Shown one piece after another: positions 1 through 8,902 of a stretch of 64,000 nucleotides of DNA. How positions within the stretch are numbered: position 1 is the stretch's first letter; each line of letters begins with the position of its first letter. Source of the stretch: Mesorhizobium sp. SOD10 (lineage in GTDB: Bacteria; Pseudomonadota; Alphaproteobacteria; Rhizobiales; Rhizobiaceae). The translations under genes were made by a program, and so were the position numbers. The notes below the pieces were generated by a model. The model did no database searches. It was not told the DNA's origin and worked only from the letters and a program-made list of their open reading frames with translations. The stretch spans positions 62,001-126,000 of the forward strand of contig CCNA01000001.1 of the NCBI GenBank assembly GCA_000824805.1, given 5' to 3'.

Positions 1-274
1 AAGTTGATTTATTTGTGGTAATTTTCGCGACGCGGAATCCGTTTCGCTGATGCGAAGAAATTGCTGCAAAAAAATGCCCACTTTTCGGCCACGACCGGGT
101 GTCCCTGCGTTGTCTTTAAAAGTGATCAAACGTTTAGCCACTTTAGCGCTTGGGTTGCAGCGATGAAACGGCTCCAGCCGGGCTGCGGGGCAATCGCGTT
201 AATTTTCCCGGTGCTTTTCTTCGCAGTTGCGGTATAAACCGCCCGGGCGGTATTTTGCGGAGAACGACATCGGC
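1..274. other. upstream region of the first gene
   Basis: No gene is visible here. The first 140 bases are AT-richer than the rest of the region, which suits a promoter. At 61-68 there is one good half (TTGCTGCA) of the 17-bp palindrome found four times further right, but the other half is missing. A GGAG-type ribosome site at about 259-264 precedes the ATG at 275. Confidence 0.4.
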
Positions 275-1525
275 ATGGCGGTGCAGGATGGCTCGTACGA
301 AAGGTTGCGCGCCGCCGGCTGCGCCGACGAAGTCGCCTATGTGCAGGCCTGCCTGAGGCTGTTTTTCGCGCCGCGAGCCAACATTACGGACGGCCGGGCC
401 GATGTCCCAGCGCCGACGGTCTCGGCGGCGACTCCAATCACGGTGACCCCAATCTCAGCGACCCCAATCTCAGCGACAAAGGTCGCCGACATCGCCAGGC
501 TGAACAAGGTCGCCGTGTTCCTGCTCAAGGCGCTCAAGCATGCTCCCGCAGGTGCCGCGCCCGCGGAATTGCCTGGATGGCTCGATGGCTATCGTCGGCG
601 CACGATGTCGATGAACGCCGCCTGCATCGGCGACTCGATAGCCATCGATCGCGCGCTGCGCGAGAGGCAGGTCGATTTCGTCTTCCTCAAGGGGCCGCTC
701 CAGCAGCATCTGCTCTATGGCGACCATTTCATGAAGCCTTCCGGCGATGTCGACATACTGGTTTCGCCGGCGCGCTTTGGCCAAGCGCGCGAGGCGTTGC
801 GGGCGATCGGCTACGAGGTCGCCGGCAAATCCCGCTCCGTCTGGTGGGTTCGCTTCCTTGGCGAGCAGCACATGGTTCGCGAAGATGGCGCGAGGACTTC
901 GACGGTCGACCTCCATCACCGGCTGCAGCAGCCGGGATCGCCGAGCCCGCGCGACGTCGACGGCTTCCTGCGCCGCAAGCGCGAAGTCGAGGTGGCCGGA
1001 GCCGTCATGCCGGTGATCTCGGCGGCCGACACGCTGCTTTTGTCCTCGATCAGCGTCGCCAAGGCCTTTTTCAACCGCGAGCCCTGCGCCGGCTATGTCT
1101 GCGACGTCAGGGCCAGCGCCAGCCGCCTGAACGAAGCGGAGCAGCAGAGGGTGCTGGATCACGCCGCCCAACAGGGCCTGGCGGACACGCTGCTCCTCGG
1201 CCTGCGCGCGGCCGACGTGCTGCTCGGCGCCACAGGCACCCTGCTTTCGGATCGCGCCACCCGCATTCTGGCCCGCATCGGGAATGCCGATCTCTTCCAC
1301 ATGGTCATGGCGCCGTGGCTCGCGTCGCTCCGCTGGCCGCAGCGCCGCCATGTGCTTTGGGAACTCTGCGGCCGCGAGCCGGTCCGTTACCTTGCTGAAG
1401 CCGGCTGGGCGGCCTCCGCCGACCTCAGCCGGCGCATCTTCGAGCGCCCGGCCACGGTCCAGCCGCCGCCGAGCGAAATGATCAAAATCGTGGGCGGGGC
1501 GGCCAATCATGCAAGCGAAAGGTAA
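275..1525 (+). CDS. nucleotidyltransferase-like protein (NTP_transf_5 type)
   Basis: A 416-residue protein of the nucleotidyltransferase-fold family often found beside polysaccharide or RiPP genes. The core lies around residues 125-200: FVFLKGPL, then the acidic pair in GDVDILVSP, then a conserved VDLHHRL block. The two aspartates of DVDIL are the expected metal ligands; the nucleotide and the acceptor are unknown. The ATG at 275 has a GGAGAA site upstream; an in-frame TTG at 227 would add 16 residues. Residues 53-67 are a low-complexity TPI/TPIS repeat linker. The gene overlaps the start region of the next glycosyltransferase, so the two are probably co-transcribed. A second member of the family is at 29544-30572, next to a PqqD/B2/kinase set. 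A role in EPS modification is inferred from position only. Confidence 0.75.
   Translation: MAVQDGSYERLRAAGCADEVAYVQACLRLFFAPRANITDGRADVPAPTVSAATPITVTPISATPISATKVADIARLNKVAVFLLKALKHAPAGAAPAELPGWLDGYRRRTMSMNAACIGDSIAIDRALRERQVDFVFLKGPLQQHLLYGDHFMKPSGDVDILVSPARFGQAREALRAIGYEVAGKSRSVWWVRFLGEQHMVREDGARTSTVDLHHRLQQPGSPSPRDVDGFLRRKREVEVAGAVMPVISAADTLLLSSISVAKAFFNREPCAGYVCDVRASASRLNEAEQQRVLDHAAQQGLADTLLLGLRAADVLLGATGTLLSDRATRILARIGNADLFHMVMAPWLASLRWPQRRHVLWELCGREPVRYLAEAGWAASADLSRRIFERPATVQPPPSEMIKIVGGAANHASER
431..475 (+). repeat. in-frame 15-bp tandem repeat
   Basis: Two identical adjacent 15-bp units (446-460 and 461-475, ACCCCAATCTCAGCG) follow a diverged unit at 431-445. They encode TPITV-TPISA-TPISA. 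Because the unit is a multiple of three, copy-number changes keep the reading frame and only alter linker length. Confidence 0.8.
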
Positions 1526-1529
1526 GTCC

Positions 1530-2570
1530 ATGCCCTTGACGACGCCCATCACGACCCCCGTGACGGCCTTGGGGGTCTGCGTCATCATCGCCGCGCGCAA
1601 TGCGGCACGCACCATTCCCGGCGCCATCGCTTCGGCGCTGCGCGAGGCCGAAGTGGCTGAGGTGATCGTGGTCGACGACGCCTCCACCGACGACACCCGG
1701 GATGTGGCCTTGGCCGCAGACGACGGCAGCGGCCGGCTTGCCGTCATCCGCTTCGACGTCAATCGCGGTCCGTCCGCAGCGCGCAACGCTGCCATCCAGG
1801 CCTCCGGATCGCCCTTCATCAGCATTCTCGATGCCGACGATTTCTTCCTCGAAGGCCGTTTTCGCCGGCTTTTCGCCAGCGCCGACTGGGATTTCGCCGC
1901 CGACAACATCATGCTGATCCGCGACGATGCCGCGACCGACCTCGCCAAAGTCGCCGCGCCGCCTTTCGCGGCTGATCCGGAATTTCTCGACTTCGAGCGC
2001 TTCATCGAGGGCAACATCTCGCGCCGCCGTGTGCGGCGCGGCGAGCTCGGCTTCCTCAAGCCGGTGATCAGCCGGGCTTTCCTCGAGCGGCATGGGCTGA
2101 GCTATGACGAGAACCTCAGGCTTGGCGAGGACTACGAGCTTTACGCGCGCGCTGTCGCGTGCGGCGCTCGGTTCAAGGTCATCAAGTCCTGCGGCTATGG
2201 CGCGATCGTGCGCGCCGATTCGCTCAGCGGCCGCCACAGGACGCAGGATTTGGAGCGCCTTGCCGATGCCGATCTGGCGCTGCTCCAGATCGACAACCTT
2301 CCGGAGCGCTCGAAGGCCGCGTTGCGGCGCCATGAGCGCCATGTCCGCGACAAATACCGTCTGCGCAACTTTCTTGACGTGAAAGCCGAGCGCGGCTTGG
2401 CATCGGCCGCGGCCTATGCCTTCGCAAGCCAGTCGAATCTGATCCCGATCGTCTGCGGCGTCGCCACCGACAAGCTCGACGCGCTGTTCCGCCGCACCGG
2501 GATTGCTGCGCGGCAGCAAATACCGCCGATGCGCTTCCTGATGGCGGCAACCAGCACCGCGAGCGAGTGA
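1530..2570 (+). CDS. family 2 glycosyltransferase
   Basis: A 346-residue GT2 enzyme. The N-terminal GT-A fold is clear: CVIIAARNAARTI, then VIVVDDASTDDT, then SILDADDF (the DxD-like metal/nucleotide-sugar site). Near residue 200 it has ENLRLGEDYELYARA, a block shared with the exoO product at 18503-19489, so the two are paralogues. It should add one sugar from a nucleotide donor to the lipid-linked EPS repeat on the cytoplasmic face; donor and linkage cannot be read from sequence. The ATG at 1530 has an AAAGG site 7 bases away; an ATG at 1509 overlapping the previous gene is the alternative. No transmembrane helix is evident. Confidence 0.88.
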   Translation: MPLTTPITTPVTALGVCVIIAARNAARTIPGAIASALREAEVAEVIVVDDASTDDTRDVALAADDGSGRLAVIRFDVNRGPSAARNAAIQASGSPFISILDADDFFLEGRFRRLFASADWDFAADNIMLIRDDAATDLAKVAAPPFAADPEFLDFERFIEGNISRRRVRRGELGFLKPVISRAFLERHGLSYDENLRLGEDYELYARAVACGARFKVIKSCGYGAIVRADSLSGRHRTQDLERLADADLALLQIDNLPERSKAALRRHERHVRDKYRLRNFLDVKAERGLASAAAYAFASQSNLIPIVCGVATDKLDALFRRTGIAARQQIPPMRFLMAATSTASE

Positions 2571-2659
2571 TCCCGCATTGCCCCGGAAGCTGCCGCCCCT
2601 CAAAAAATCCGCATTCCGAAAACTATGATGTTGCCTAGTCGCTGCCGGAATGGCAGTCT

Positions 2660-2676
2660 ATGTTGCAATGCAGCAA
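2660..2676 (+). promoter_or_regulatory. 17-bp palindrome, copy A (putative operator)
   Basis: ATGTTGCAATGCAGCAA: two 8-base arms around one central A, with one mismatch in the inner seven pairs. It ends 18 bases before the ATG at 2695. It matches copies at 13636, 15326 and 25386. The TGC-rich dyad resembles sites described for PhaR/AniA-type regulators of alphaproteobacteria; that assignment is inference. Confidence 0.55.
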
Positions 2677-2694
2677 TTTCGAAAGGCCGACAGG

Positions 2695-3072
2695 ATGGCT
2701 TCGATTTTTGGCTTCAGATCCCGAGATCCGGCGCGCGACCGGCAGACCGATCTTCAGCGTTTCGACCGGCTGGCGAAGCTGTTCGACCAGATCGCGGCGG
2801 AGATCGAGGCGGAGAAAACCGGGCTGGAGAACCGCTACAAGTCGACGGCCGCCAACGCGGCCTTTCTGGTCGAGGCGATGGAGAACGGATCGGCGTCGGC
2901 CAGCAAGGGATCGGACGTAAGTGCGATGACCAGCTCGATCCTGAATTGCGAGCGGAGAATTGCTGAGCTCGCTCGCCAAAAAAGTTTGATGAAGGAATTG
3001 CGTCATTCGCTCGACGCGATGGTCGAGGATGGTTCCGACCGGCCTGCTTCGCAGGCGGCGGCAAGAGGCTGA
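2695..3072 (+). CDS. conserved hypothetical coiled-coil protein
   Basis: A 125-residue protein, mostly helical and charged, with a likely coiled coil over residues 18-60 (many E, K and L) and a second helix around 80-110. No signal peptide, membrane segment or catalytic motif is seen and I do not recognise the family. The ATG at 2695 follows GAAAGG at 2681 with normal spacing; an ATG at 2650 is open in frame, but would put the palindrome inside the coding region. It stands alone between a glycosyltransferase and a glycanase. A regulatory or scaffolding role in EPS is possible but not shown. Confidence 0.65.
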   Translation: MASIFGFRSRDPARDRQTDLQRFDRLAKLFDQIAAEIEAEKTGLENRYKSTAANAAFLVEAMENGSASASKGSDVSAMTSSILNCERRIAELARQKSLMKELRHSLDAMVEDGSDRPASQAAARG

Positions 3073-3199
3073 TGGCGCGTCAGGCGCCGTCATCGGTACG
3101 AGACATTAGAGGAGTTCAAAGGGCGGAGGATCAGAAGCGGCTCGCTCATGCGAACCGAGGATGACTTGGGTTGGGCGGACAACACAAGGTGAGTTTGTT

Positions 3200-4081
3200 A
3201 TGAACGCAGATCCGGACAAAACCTCCACCGTGGCGGCTTGCGCGATGTCGCATGCGCCAGGGAGATTAACCAGCCTGCGGCTCGGCGTGGCCGGCGCCCT
3301 GTTTGCGGTTGCAGCGGCCCTTGCGGCGGGTCTGCATCCCGCGCATGCGCAAGAGGCGCAGCAAGAGCCGCAAAGCGCGCCGTCCTTCGTCGACAATTTC
3401 TCAAATTTCAATCAGTCCCGCTGGTTCGTCTCGGATGGCTGGACCAATGGCGCCCATCAGAACTGCACCTGGTCGAAGGATCTCGTGCGGCTTTCCGACG
3501 GCGTGCTGTCGCTGGGCTTCGAAAAACGTAAACTGAAGGACCGCGAGTTCGCCTGCGCCGAGATCCAGACCAAGCAGCGCTACGGCTACGGCGTCTACGA
3601 GGCGCGCATGAAGACCGGTACCGGCTCCGGCCTCAACGCGGCCTTCTTCTCCTATATCGGCCCGCAGGACAAACAGCCCTGGGACGAGATCGACTTCGAG
3701 GTCCTCACCAAGGATCCGTCGAAAGTGCAGGTCAACAGCTACATCCAGGGCAAGCCGAAGAACGGCAAGCTGGTCGCTGTCGAGGGCGGCGCCGACAAGG
3801 GCTTCAACGATTACGGCTTCGTCTGGGAGAAGGACCGGCTGCGCTGGTACATCAACGGCAAGCTCGTCCATGAGGTGACCAACCCGGACGAGCTGCCGAC
3901 CCATTCGCAGAAAATCTTCTTCAGCCTCTGGGGCAGCGACAAGCTGACCAACTGGATGGGCGCCTTCACCGATCCCGGCAGCAAGGTGACCATGCAGGTC
4001 AAGCGCGTCGCTTTCACCGCTTTGGGCCAGCCATGCCAGTTTCCGGAATCGCTGGCATGCAGCATAAGTAATTCCAATTAG
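3200..4081 (+). CDS. secreted GH16 beta-glycanase (ExoK-like)
   Basis: A 293-residue glycoside hydrolase family 16 protein. An N-terminal hydrophobic stretch (about residues 28-46) ending in HPAHA-QE is a Sec-type signal with a plausible cleavage site. The catalytic block is WDEIDFEVL near residue 170, matching the ExDxE pattern of GH16 (nucleophile and acid/base glutamates). In S. meliloti the family member ExoK trims nascent succinoglycan to low-molecular-weight forms, and this protein probably does the same outside the inner membrane. The ATG at 3200 is supported by AAGGTGAG; an ATG at 3161 lacks such a site and would spoil the signal peptide. A second GH16 with a different signal type is at 10039-10833. 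Confidence 0.9.
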   Translation: MNADPDKTSTVAACAMSHAPGRLTSLRLGVAGALFAVAAALAAGLHPAHAQEAQQEPQSAPSFVDNFSNFNQSRWFVSDGWTNGAHQNCTWSKDLVRLSDGVLSLGFEKRKLKDREFACAEIQTKQRYGYGVYEARMKTGTGSGLNAAFFSYIGPQDKQPWDEIDFEVLTKDPSKVQVNSYIQGKPKNGKLVAVEGGADKGFNDYGFVWEKDRLRWYINGKLVHEVTNPDELPTHSQKIFFSLWGSDKLTNWMGAFTDPGSKVTMQVKRVAFTALGQPCQFPESLACSISNSN

Positions 4082-4128
4082 GCATGGTCCCCAAAAGTGG
4101 GGAACCGGTTTTGGGGTAAGATCATGCC
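4081..4128. repeat. rhizobial palindromic intergenic repeat
   Basis: A 48-bp imperfect palindrome. Outer arms GGCATG and CATGCC enclose CCCCAAAA (4089-4096) paired with TTTTGGGG (4109-4116). It begins in the stop codon of the GH16 gene and may act as a terminator. Related elements are at 48337, 56814 and 59383. Confidence 0.7.
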
Positions 4129-4213
4129 GAACCAGCTAGGCCGTTGGGCCTGGGGGACATCTGAACCGGCCGGACCGCTTTTGTGGCCCGGCCTTTGACA
4201 GGAATAGAACCAA

Positions 4214-5545
4214 ATGAATTTGACGGTGTTTGGGATTGGCTATGTCGGTCTCGTCCAGGCCGCAGTGCTTGCCGAGGTCGGCCATGAGGTGGTGTGCGTC
4301 GATGTCGACGAGAAGAAGGTGGAGCGGCTCAACCAGGGTTTGATACCGATTTTCGAACCGGGCCTCGAAAACCTCGTCAAGGAAAACCATGCTGCGGGGC
4401 GCATCCGCTTCACCACGGACGCGGCAGCGGCGGTCAGGCATGGCCAGATCCAGATGATCGCGGTTGGCACGCCGCCCGGCGAGGACGGCTCCGCCGACCT
4501 GAAATATGTGCTGACTGTCGCCGAGACCATCGGCCGGGAGATGGACGCGCCCAAGATCGTCGTCGGCAAGTCGACCGTGCCGGTCGGTACTTGCGAAAAG
4601 GTGAAGGCCAGGATCGCCGAGACGCTGAAGAAGCGCGGCCGCGAGGATCTGAGCTTCGACGTCGCGTCGAACCCCGAATTCCTCAAGGAGGGCTCGGCGG
4701 TCGCCGATTGCATGAAGCCGGACCGCATCATCGTCGGCACCTCCAGCGAGGACACCGAGATGGTGATGCGCGAGCTCTACGCGCCGTTCAACCGCAACCA
4801 CGAGAAGATGATCGTGATGGACGTGCGCAGCGCCGAATTCACCAAATACGCCGCCAATTGCATGCTGGCGACCAAGATCAGCTTCATGAACGAGATGGCC
4901 AATCTCGCCGAGCAATTAGGCGCCGACATCGAGGAGGTGCGCAAGGGCATCGGCTCGGATCCGCGTATCGGCTACCACTTCATCTATCCCGGCCTCGGCT
5001 ATGGCGGTTCTTGCTTCCCGAAGGATGTTCGCGCGCTGATCAAGACCGCCGAGGGCGTCAAGTTCGACCCCAAATTGCTGCGCGCCGTCGAGGAGCGCAA
5101 CAATGCGCAAAAGTCGGTCCTGTTCGACAAGGTCAACCACTATTTCAAGGGCGCGCTCAGGGGCAGGACCTTTGCCGTCTGGGGGCTGGCCTTCAAGCCT
5201 AACACCGACGACATGCGCGAGGCGCCGTCGCGCACGCTGATGGAGGCGCTGTGGGCGGCCGGCGCCAAGGTGCAGGCCTACGATCCCGAGGCGATGCAGG
5301 AGTGCCAGTCGATCTACGGCCTGCGCGAGGATCTGCTTTTGTGCGGCACCAAGGAAGCGGCGCTGCGCGGCTCCGACGCGCTGTTGATCTGCACCGAATG
5401 GAAGAGCTTCCGCGCGCCGTCCTTCGACGCGCTCAAGGATGCGCTGACGACGCCGGTCATCTTCGACGGCCGCAATCTCTACGATCCCAAGGTGATTGCG
5501 CGCTACGGCATCGAATATTTCTCGATCGGCAGGATGGCCGCATGA
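4214..5545 (+). CDS. ugd: UDP-glucose 6-dehydrogenase
   Basis: A 443-residue enzyme of normal family length that oxidises UDP-glucose to UDP-glucuronate with two NAD+. It has the N-terminal dinucleotide-binding loop GIGYVGL, the VGTPPGEDG substrate segment, and the catalytic cysteine in [10 protein letters not shown] near residue 265; the C-terminal UDP-binding domain is complete. AGGAA precedes the ATG. In rhizobia the orthologue is often called rkpK or exo5. Its place between a glycanase and glycosyltransferases suggests that the polymer made here contains glucuronic or galacturonic acid, or that uronate is supplied to LPS/CPS as well. Confidence 0.95.
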   Translation: MNLTVFGIGYVGLVQAAVLAEVGHEVVCVDVDEKKVERLNQGLIPIFEPGLENLVKENHAAGRIRFTTDAAAAVRHGQIQMIAVGTPPGEDGSADLKYVLTVAETIGREMDAPKIVVGKSTVPVGTCEKVKARIAETLKKRGREDLSFDVASNPEFLKEGSAVADCMKPDRIIVGTSSEDTEMVMRELYAPFNRNHEKMIVMDVRSAEFTKYAANCMLATKISFMNEMANLAEQLGADIEEVRKGIGSDPRIGYHFIYPGLGYGGSCFPKDVRALIKTAEGVKFDPKLLRAVEERNNAQKSVLFDKVNHYFKGALRGRTFAVWGLAFKPNTDDMREAPSRTLMEALWAAGAKVQAYDPEAMQECQSIYGLREDLLLCGTKEAALRGSDALLICTEWKSFRAPSFDALKDALTTPVIFDGRNLYDPKVIARYGIEYFSIGRMAA

Positions 5546-5635
5546 CGATGGCTGCTTGCCTCAAGAACAACGATGGCCGCGAACGGCAACGGGGCCGACA
5601 ATGACCATGCGCGTGAAGCAGGAGGGTTCGATCTG

Positions 5636-7084
5636 ATGGTGCTCGACGTTCGGCCCGAACAAATCGCCAACGAGCATTTCGATCTCGTCGTCATTGGATC
5701 CGGCTTCGGGTCGTCCTTCTTCCTGCACGAGTTCCTGAAGCGGCGCAAAGCCCGCGTCCTGGTGCTGGAATGGGGTCGCCACAACACGCATGAGTGGCAG
5801 CTCAGCCAGAACGCCAACACCGACATAGACGACGAGAGCACCTACAAGACCGACAACGCCGACAAGCCGTGGAATTATACGATTGGTCTTGGCGGCGGCA
5901 CCAATTGCTGGTTCGCGCAGACGCCGCGTTTCCATCCCAACGACTTCAAGCTGAAGAGCACCTACGGCGTCGGCAACGACTGGCCGATCAGCTATGACGA
6001 GCTCGAGCCGTTCTATGGCGACGCCGAGGAGATCATGTCGATCTCGGGCGATCCCGACATGGCGCGGATGTTGCCGCGCTCGCGGCCGTTTCCGCAGCCG
6101 CCGCATCGCATGTCGACGCCCGACCGCATGATGAAAGCGGCGCAGCCGGACCAGCACTTCGTCATGCCGACCGCGCGGGCGCGCGTGGCGACGTCGCAGC
6201 GCTCCTCCTGCTGCGCCAATCTGAGATGCTGGCTGTGTCCGGCGGACGCCAAGTTCACGGTCAACAACGGCCTGATGCATGTATTCCAGCATCCGGACGT
6301 CTCGGTTTGCCTGGGAGCCGAGGTGCGCCGGTTCGACCATGCACGCGCCGCGGTCCGCTCCGTCGCATTCGTGCGGGACGATAAGCAATATTCAGTCAGC
6401 GGCGATCTCTTCGTCCTTGGCGCCAACGCCATACAGAGCCCGGCGATAATGCTGCGCTCCGGACTTGGCGGCGAGTTCGTCGGCTTGGGCCTGCACGAAT
6501 CCTATGGCTGGAACTACGAGGCCTATCTCGGCGGCGTCGACAATTTCGACGGCTCCACCATCACCACCGGCCTGAATTTCGGCCTCTACGACGGGCCGCA
6601 CCGGGCCGAGCATGCGGCGGCGCTCGTCTATTTCGAGAATCGCTGGCAGCATGGCATGCGCGCCGAGAAGGGCAGGTTGCGGCAGGTGCTGCCGCTGGTC
6701 ATCGTCACCGAGAACCTGCTCGACCCTGAAAACCGCGTCGTCCTCGACAAGGACGAGAACGCCTTCGTGAGCTTCAAGGGCGCGTCGGACTATGCCACCA
6801 AGGGCATGGCGAAAGCGCTGGAAAGGCTGCCGGAGCTGCTCAAGCCGTTGCCGGTCGAGCAGATCTTCGATCGCGGCATAAGGCCGACCGAGTCGCATGT
6901 GCAGGGCACGCTGCGCATGGGCACAGGCCCGGCCGACTCCGTGGTCGATCGCGACATGATCCACCACCAGCTCAGGAACCTCGTGGTCGTCGGCACCAGC
7001 ACCTATCCGAGCTGTTCCTGCGCCAATCCAAGCCTGACGGCGGCTGCCTTGTCCTTGCGGGCGGCGGGGAAGCTGGCGGCATGA
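5636..7084 (+). CDS. GMC-family FAD-dependent oxidoreductase
   Basis: A 482-residue flavoprotein of the glucose-methanol-choline family. The ADP-binding loop is VVIGSGFGSSFF near residue 20, the GLGGGTNCWFAQTPRF block follows, and the C-terminal FAD segment is VVVGTSTYPSCSCANPS. Such enzymes oxidise alcohol groups of sugars or polyols. The ATG at 5636 has AGGAGGG 9 bases upstream; an in-frame ATG at 5573 is possible. The stop overlaps the upstream end of the next gene, a small Tat-signal protein, as in flavoprotein/small-subunit dehydrogenase pairs. No cytochrome c subunit is adjacent. I infer oxidation of a sugar or sugar precursor linked to EPS; the substrate is unknown. Confidence 0.85.
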   Translation: MVLDVRPEQIANEHFDLVVIGSGFGSSFFLHEFLKRRKARVLVLEWGRHNTHEWQLSQNANTDIDDESTYKTDNADKPWNYTIGLGGGTNCWFAQTPRFHPNDFKLKSTYGVGNDWPISYDELEPFYGDAEEIMSISGDPDMARMLPRSRPFPQPPHRMSTPDRMMKAAQPDQHFVMPTARARVATSQRSSCCANLRCWLCPADAKFTVNNGLMHVFQHPDVSVCLGAEVRRFDHARAAVRSVAFVRDDKQYSVSGDLFVLGANAIQSPAIMLRSGLGGEFVGLGLHESYGWNYEAYLGGVDNFDGSTITTGLNFGLYDGPHRAEHAAALVYFENRWQHGMRAEKGRLRQVLPLVIVTENLLDPENRVVLDKDENAFVSFKGASDYATKGMAKALERLPELLKPLPVEQIFDRGIRPTESHVQGTLRMGTGPADSVVDRDMIHHQLRNLVVVGTSTYPSCSCANPSLTAAALSLRAAGKLAA

Positions 7085-7095
7085 GGGAGGGCTCG

Positions 7096-7539
7096 ATGAA
7101 GATCACGCGCCGCACCGCGCTGGCCATCGTCGCCGGCGGGGTCGCCTCGACGGGCATCGCCGCTGCCGCCGTCTCGTCCTTCTCGGACGAGGATCTGGTT
7201 CGCGTGACGCTCGAAAAATATTTCGGTCCACTTAACATGCGCGTCGAGCACCTGCAGCAATTCGTGCTCGAATTCCGGAACCGCAACCCCTGGATATTCC
7301 CGAGCGCCAAGCTGGCGGACGCGGTGACGCTGGCCGAAACGGTGAAGCTCGGCAAGGCGCGCGAGCTGCTGCCTCAGGACAAGCGACGCGATCTGCGTCA
7401 CTTCGACCGCTGGGTCGTCGCCGAGTTCCACATGCTGACCGATTATGCCTGGCGCAGCTCGCCCGATGATCCGATCCGCTTCACCGGCTGGCATCCATGC
7501 ACCAATCCCTTCGCCAATCTGGAGCCGCAGAATGCGTAA
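7096..7539 (+). CDS. small Tat-signal protein, probable partner of the GMC oxidoreductase
   Basis: A 147-residue protein. ITRRTALAIVAGG at the N-terminus is a twin-arginine-type signal followed by a hydrophobic stretch, so it is probably exported folded or together with the flavoprotein. The rest is soluble and helical, with a C-terminal GWHPCTNPFANLEP segment. The layout is like the small subunits of membrane-associated sugar dehydrogenases, but sequence identity to them is not obvious to me. GAGGGAGG lies 5 bases before the ATG, within the end of the GMC gene, so translation is likely coupled. Confidence 0.7.
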   Translation: MKITRRTALAIVAGGVASTGIAAAAVSSFSDEDLVRVTLEKYFGPLNMRVEHLQQFVLEFRNRNPWIFPSAKLADAVTLAETVKLGKARELLPQDKRRDLRHFDRWVVAEFHMLTDYAWRSSPDDPIRFTGWHPCTNPFANLEPQNA

Positions 7540-7555
7540 GGCAGGCGGAACAGAA

Positions 7556-7620
7556 GCTCTTTGTTTTCACGCAATTCCGGACGGAAAGCCGTCTCACGCT
7601 TTTCCTGGAGTTGCTTCAGC
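7556..7620. repeat. rhizobial intergenic repeat (short form)
   Basis: This roughly 65-bp sequence is similar along most of its length to 30676-30740 (shared blocks CGCAATTCCG, CTTTTCCTGGA). It fills the gap between the Tat protein and the next glycosyltransferase. Confidence 0.7.
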
Positions 7621-7632
7621 ATGAGGTCGCCA

Positions 7633-8853
7633 ATGGCTGCGCAGCGCAAACCGACGGTCACCGTCATCGTCCCCACCTTCAACCGCGAAAAATTCCTGCC
7701 CGAAGCCATCGACAGTTTGCTCCGGCAGACCGTGGCGCCGGATCAGATCCTGATCGTTGACGACGGCTCGACCGACAACACCGGCGCGGTGGCGGCCTCG
7801 TTCCCGGCGCCGGTGGAATATTACCGCAAGGAGAATGGCGGCAAGTCGACGGCGCTGAATTTCGCCCTGAAGCACTGCACGGGGGACTTCGTCTGGATAT
7901 TCGACGACGACGACGTCGCGCACCCGACGGCGCTGGAACGGTTTCTTGCTGCCTTCGAGCGGCAACCGGAGGCCGATTTCGCCTTCGGCGAATATGCGCG
8001 GTTCCAGCGCTCGGCCCAGATCGAGGAGCAGGATTACGAGATCGTCGCCTTCGGCCACGTCACCCAGGACAATTTCTTCCCGTCCCATCTCGAATATTGC
8101 CACGTCCACCAGCCGGGCCTGCTGGTGCGCCGCAAATGTTATGAGGAGGTTGGGGGCTTCAACGAGACCCTGGTCCGTTCGCAGGACTATGAGATGATGC
8201 TGAGGCTCGCGCGCCGGTTCAAGGCGATCCGGGTCGACGGCCTGATGTTCTTCCAGCGCCAGCACGACATGGTTCGCGGCAGCACCAAGGTCGTGATTTC
8301 CTATACCGACCGGATAAAGGCCTGGGGCTCCTATGACCGCGTGATCATGGAAGAGATCTACAAGTCGGTCGATCTCCACGAATATCTCGATCGCTCGGAA
8401 CAGGTCTTGCCGAAGACGGCCGATCTCGAGATGCAGGCGCTGCTGCAGCGCTCGAGCATCATGGCAAGGAAAGGCCTATGGCACCATGCGGCTGCGGACA
8501 TCCGCCGCTACGCCCAGCTTGCCGAACGAGCCGGAAAGACGTCGCTCAGCGACAAGGAACGCGCCATCGTGCGGCGCACCTTCGAAGCCTATGACACGGG
8601 CCTGGCATCCGCCCCCGCCGATGAATTCGTCTCGGCGGTGAAGGGATGGAAGGCGGGTCCGTTGAAGGCCGATATCGTCAGGGAGTACATGCACTCCTTC
8701 CCGCATCATCTGGTCAGGGACCTGAAGGCGGGAAAGGTGATCCCGGCATCGAAATTATGGCGGGAGTATTCCACGCTGTCGCTTTCCGCCTCGCTCGGCC
8801 GGTTGTGCCGGGCGATGACGTCGAAGCTTCCATTGGCGCGCGGCGCAAGCTGA
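7633..8853 (+). CDS. family 2 glycosyltransferase
   Basis: A 406-residue GT2 enzyme with the start pattern VTVIVPTFNREKFLPEA, the nucleotide-sugar residues VDDGSTDNT, and WIFDDDDVAHP as the acidic metal-binding block near residue 90. The C-terminal 150 residues are helical without clear membrane spans. ATG 7633 has GAGG 6 bases upstream; ATG 7621 is the alternative. The upstream gap is filled by an intergenic repeat, so this gene may depend on read-through from the GMC gene or on its own promoter. It is expected to add one residue of the EPS repeat unit. Confidence 0.88.
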   Translation: MAAQRKPTVTVIVPTFNREKFLPEAIDSLLRQTVAPDQILIVDDGSTDNTGAVAASFPAPVEYYRKENGGKSTALNFALKHCTGDFVWIFDDDDVAHPTALERFLAAFERQPEADFAFGEYARFQRSAQIEEQDYEIVAFGHVTQDNFFPSHLEYCHVHQPGLLVRRKCYEEVGGFNETLVRSQDYEMMLRLARRFKAIRVDGLMFFQRQHDMVRGSTKVVISYTDRIKAWGSYDRVIMEEIYKSVDLHEYLDRSEQVLPKTADLEMQALLQRSSIMARKGLWHHAAADIRRYAQLAERAGKTSLSDKERAIVRRTFEAYDTGLASAPADEFVSAVKGWKAGPLKADIVREYMHSFPHHLVRDLKAGKVIPASKLWREYSTLSLSASLGRLCRAMTSKLPLARGAS

Positions 8854-8902
8854 CGAGCCGGGGGTTGCGGATGGTCGCCCGGGCCGAATTAGGAGCCGAA
8901 CG

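Noticed and set aside
58..80. A fifth copy of the EPS palindrome near the left edge
   Set aside because: Only the left arm TTGCTGCA matches; the right arm is absent.
470..2059. A 529-codon open frame on the minus strand, antisense to the first two genes
   Set aside because: It is a by-product of high GC on the opposite strand; the translation is Arg/Ala-rich with no family features, while the plus-strand frames show clear domains.
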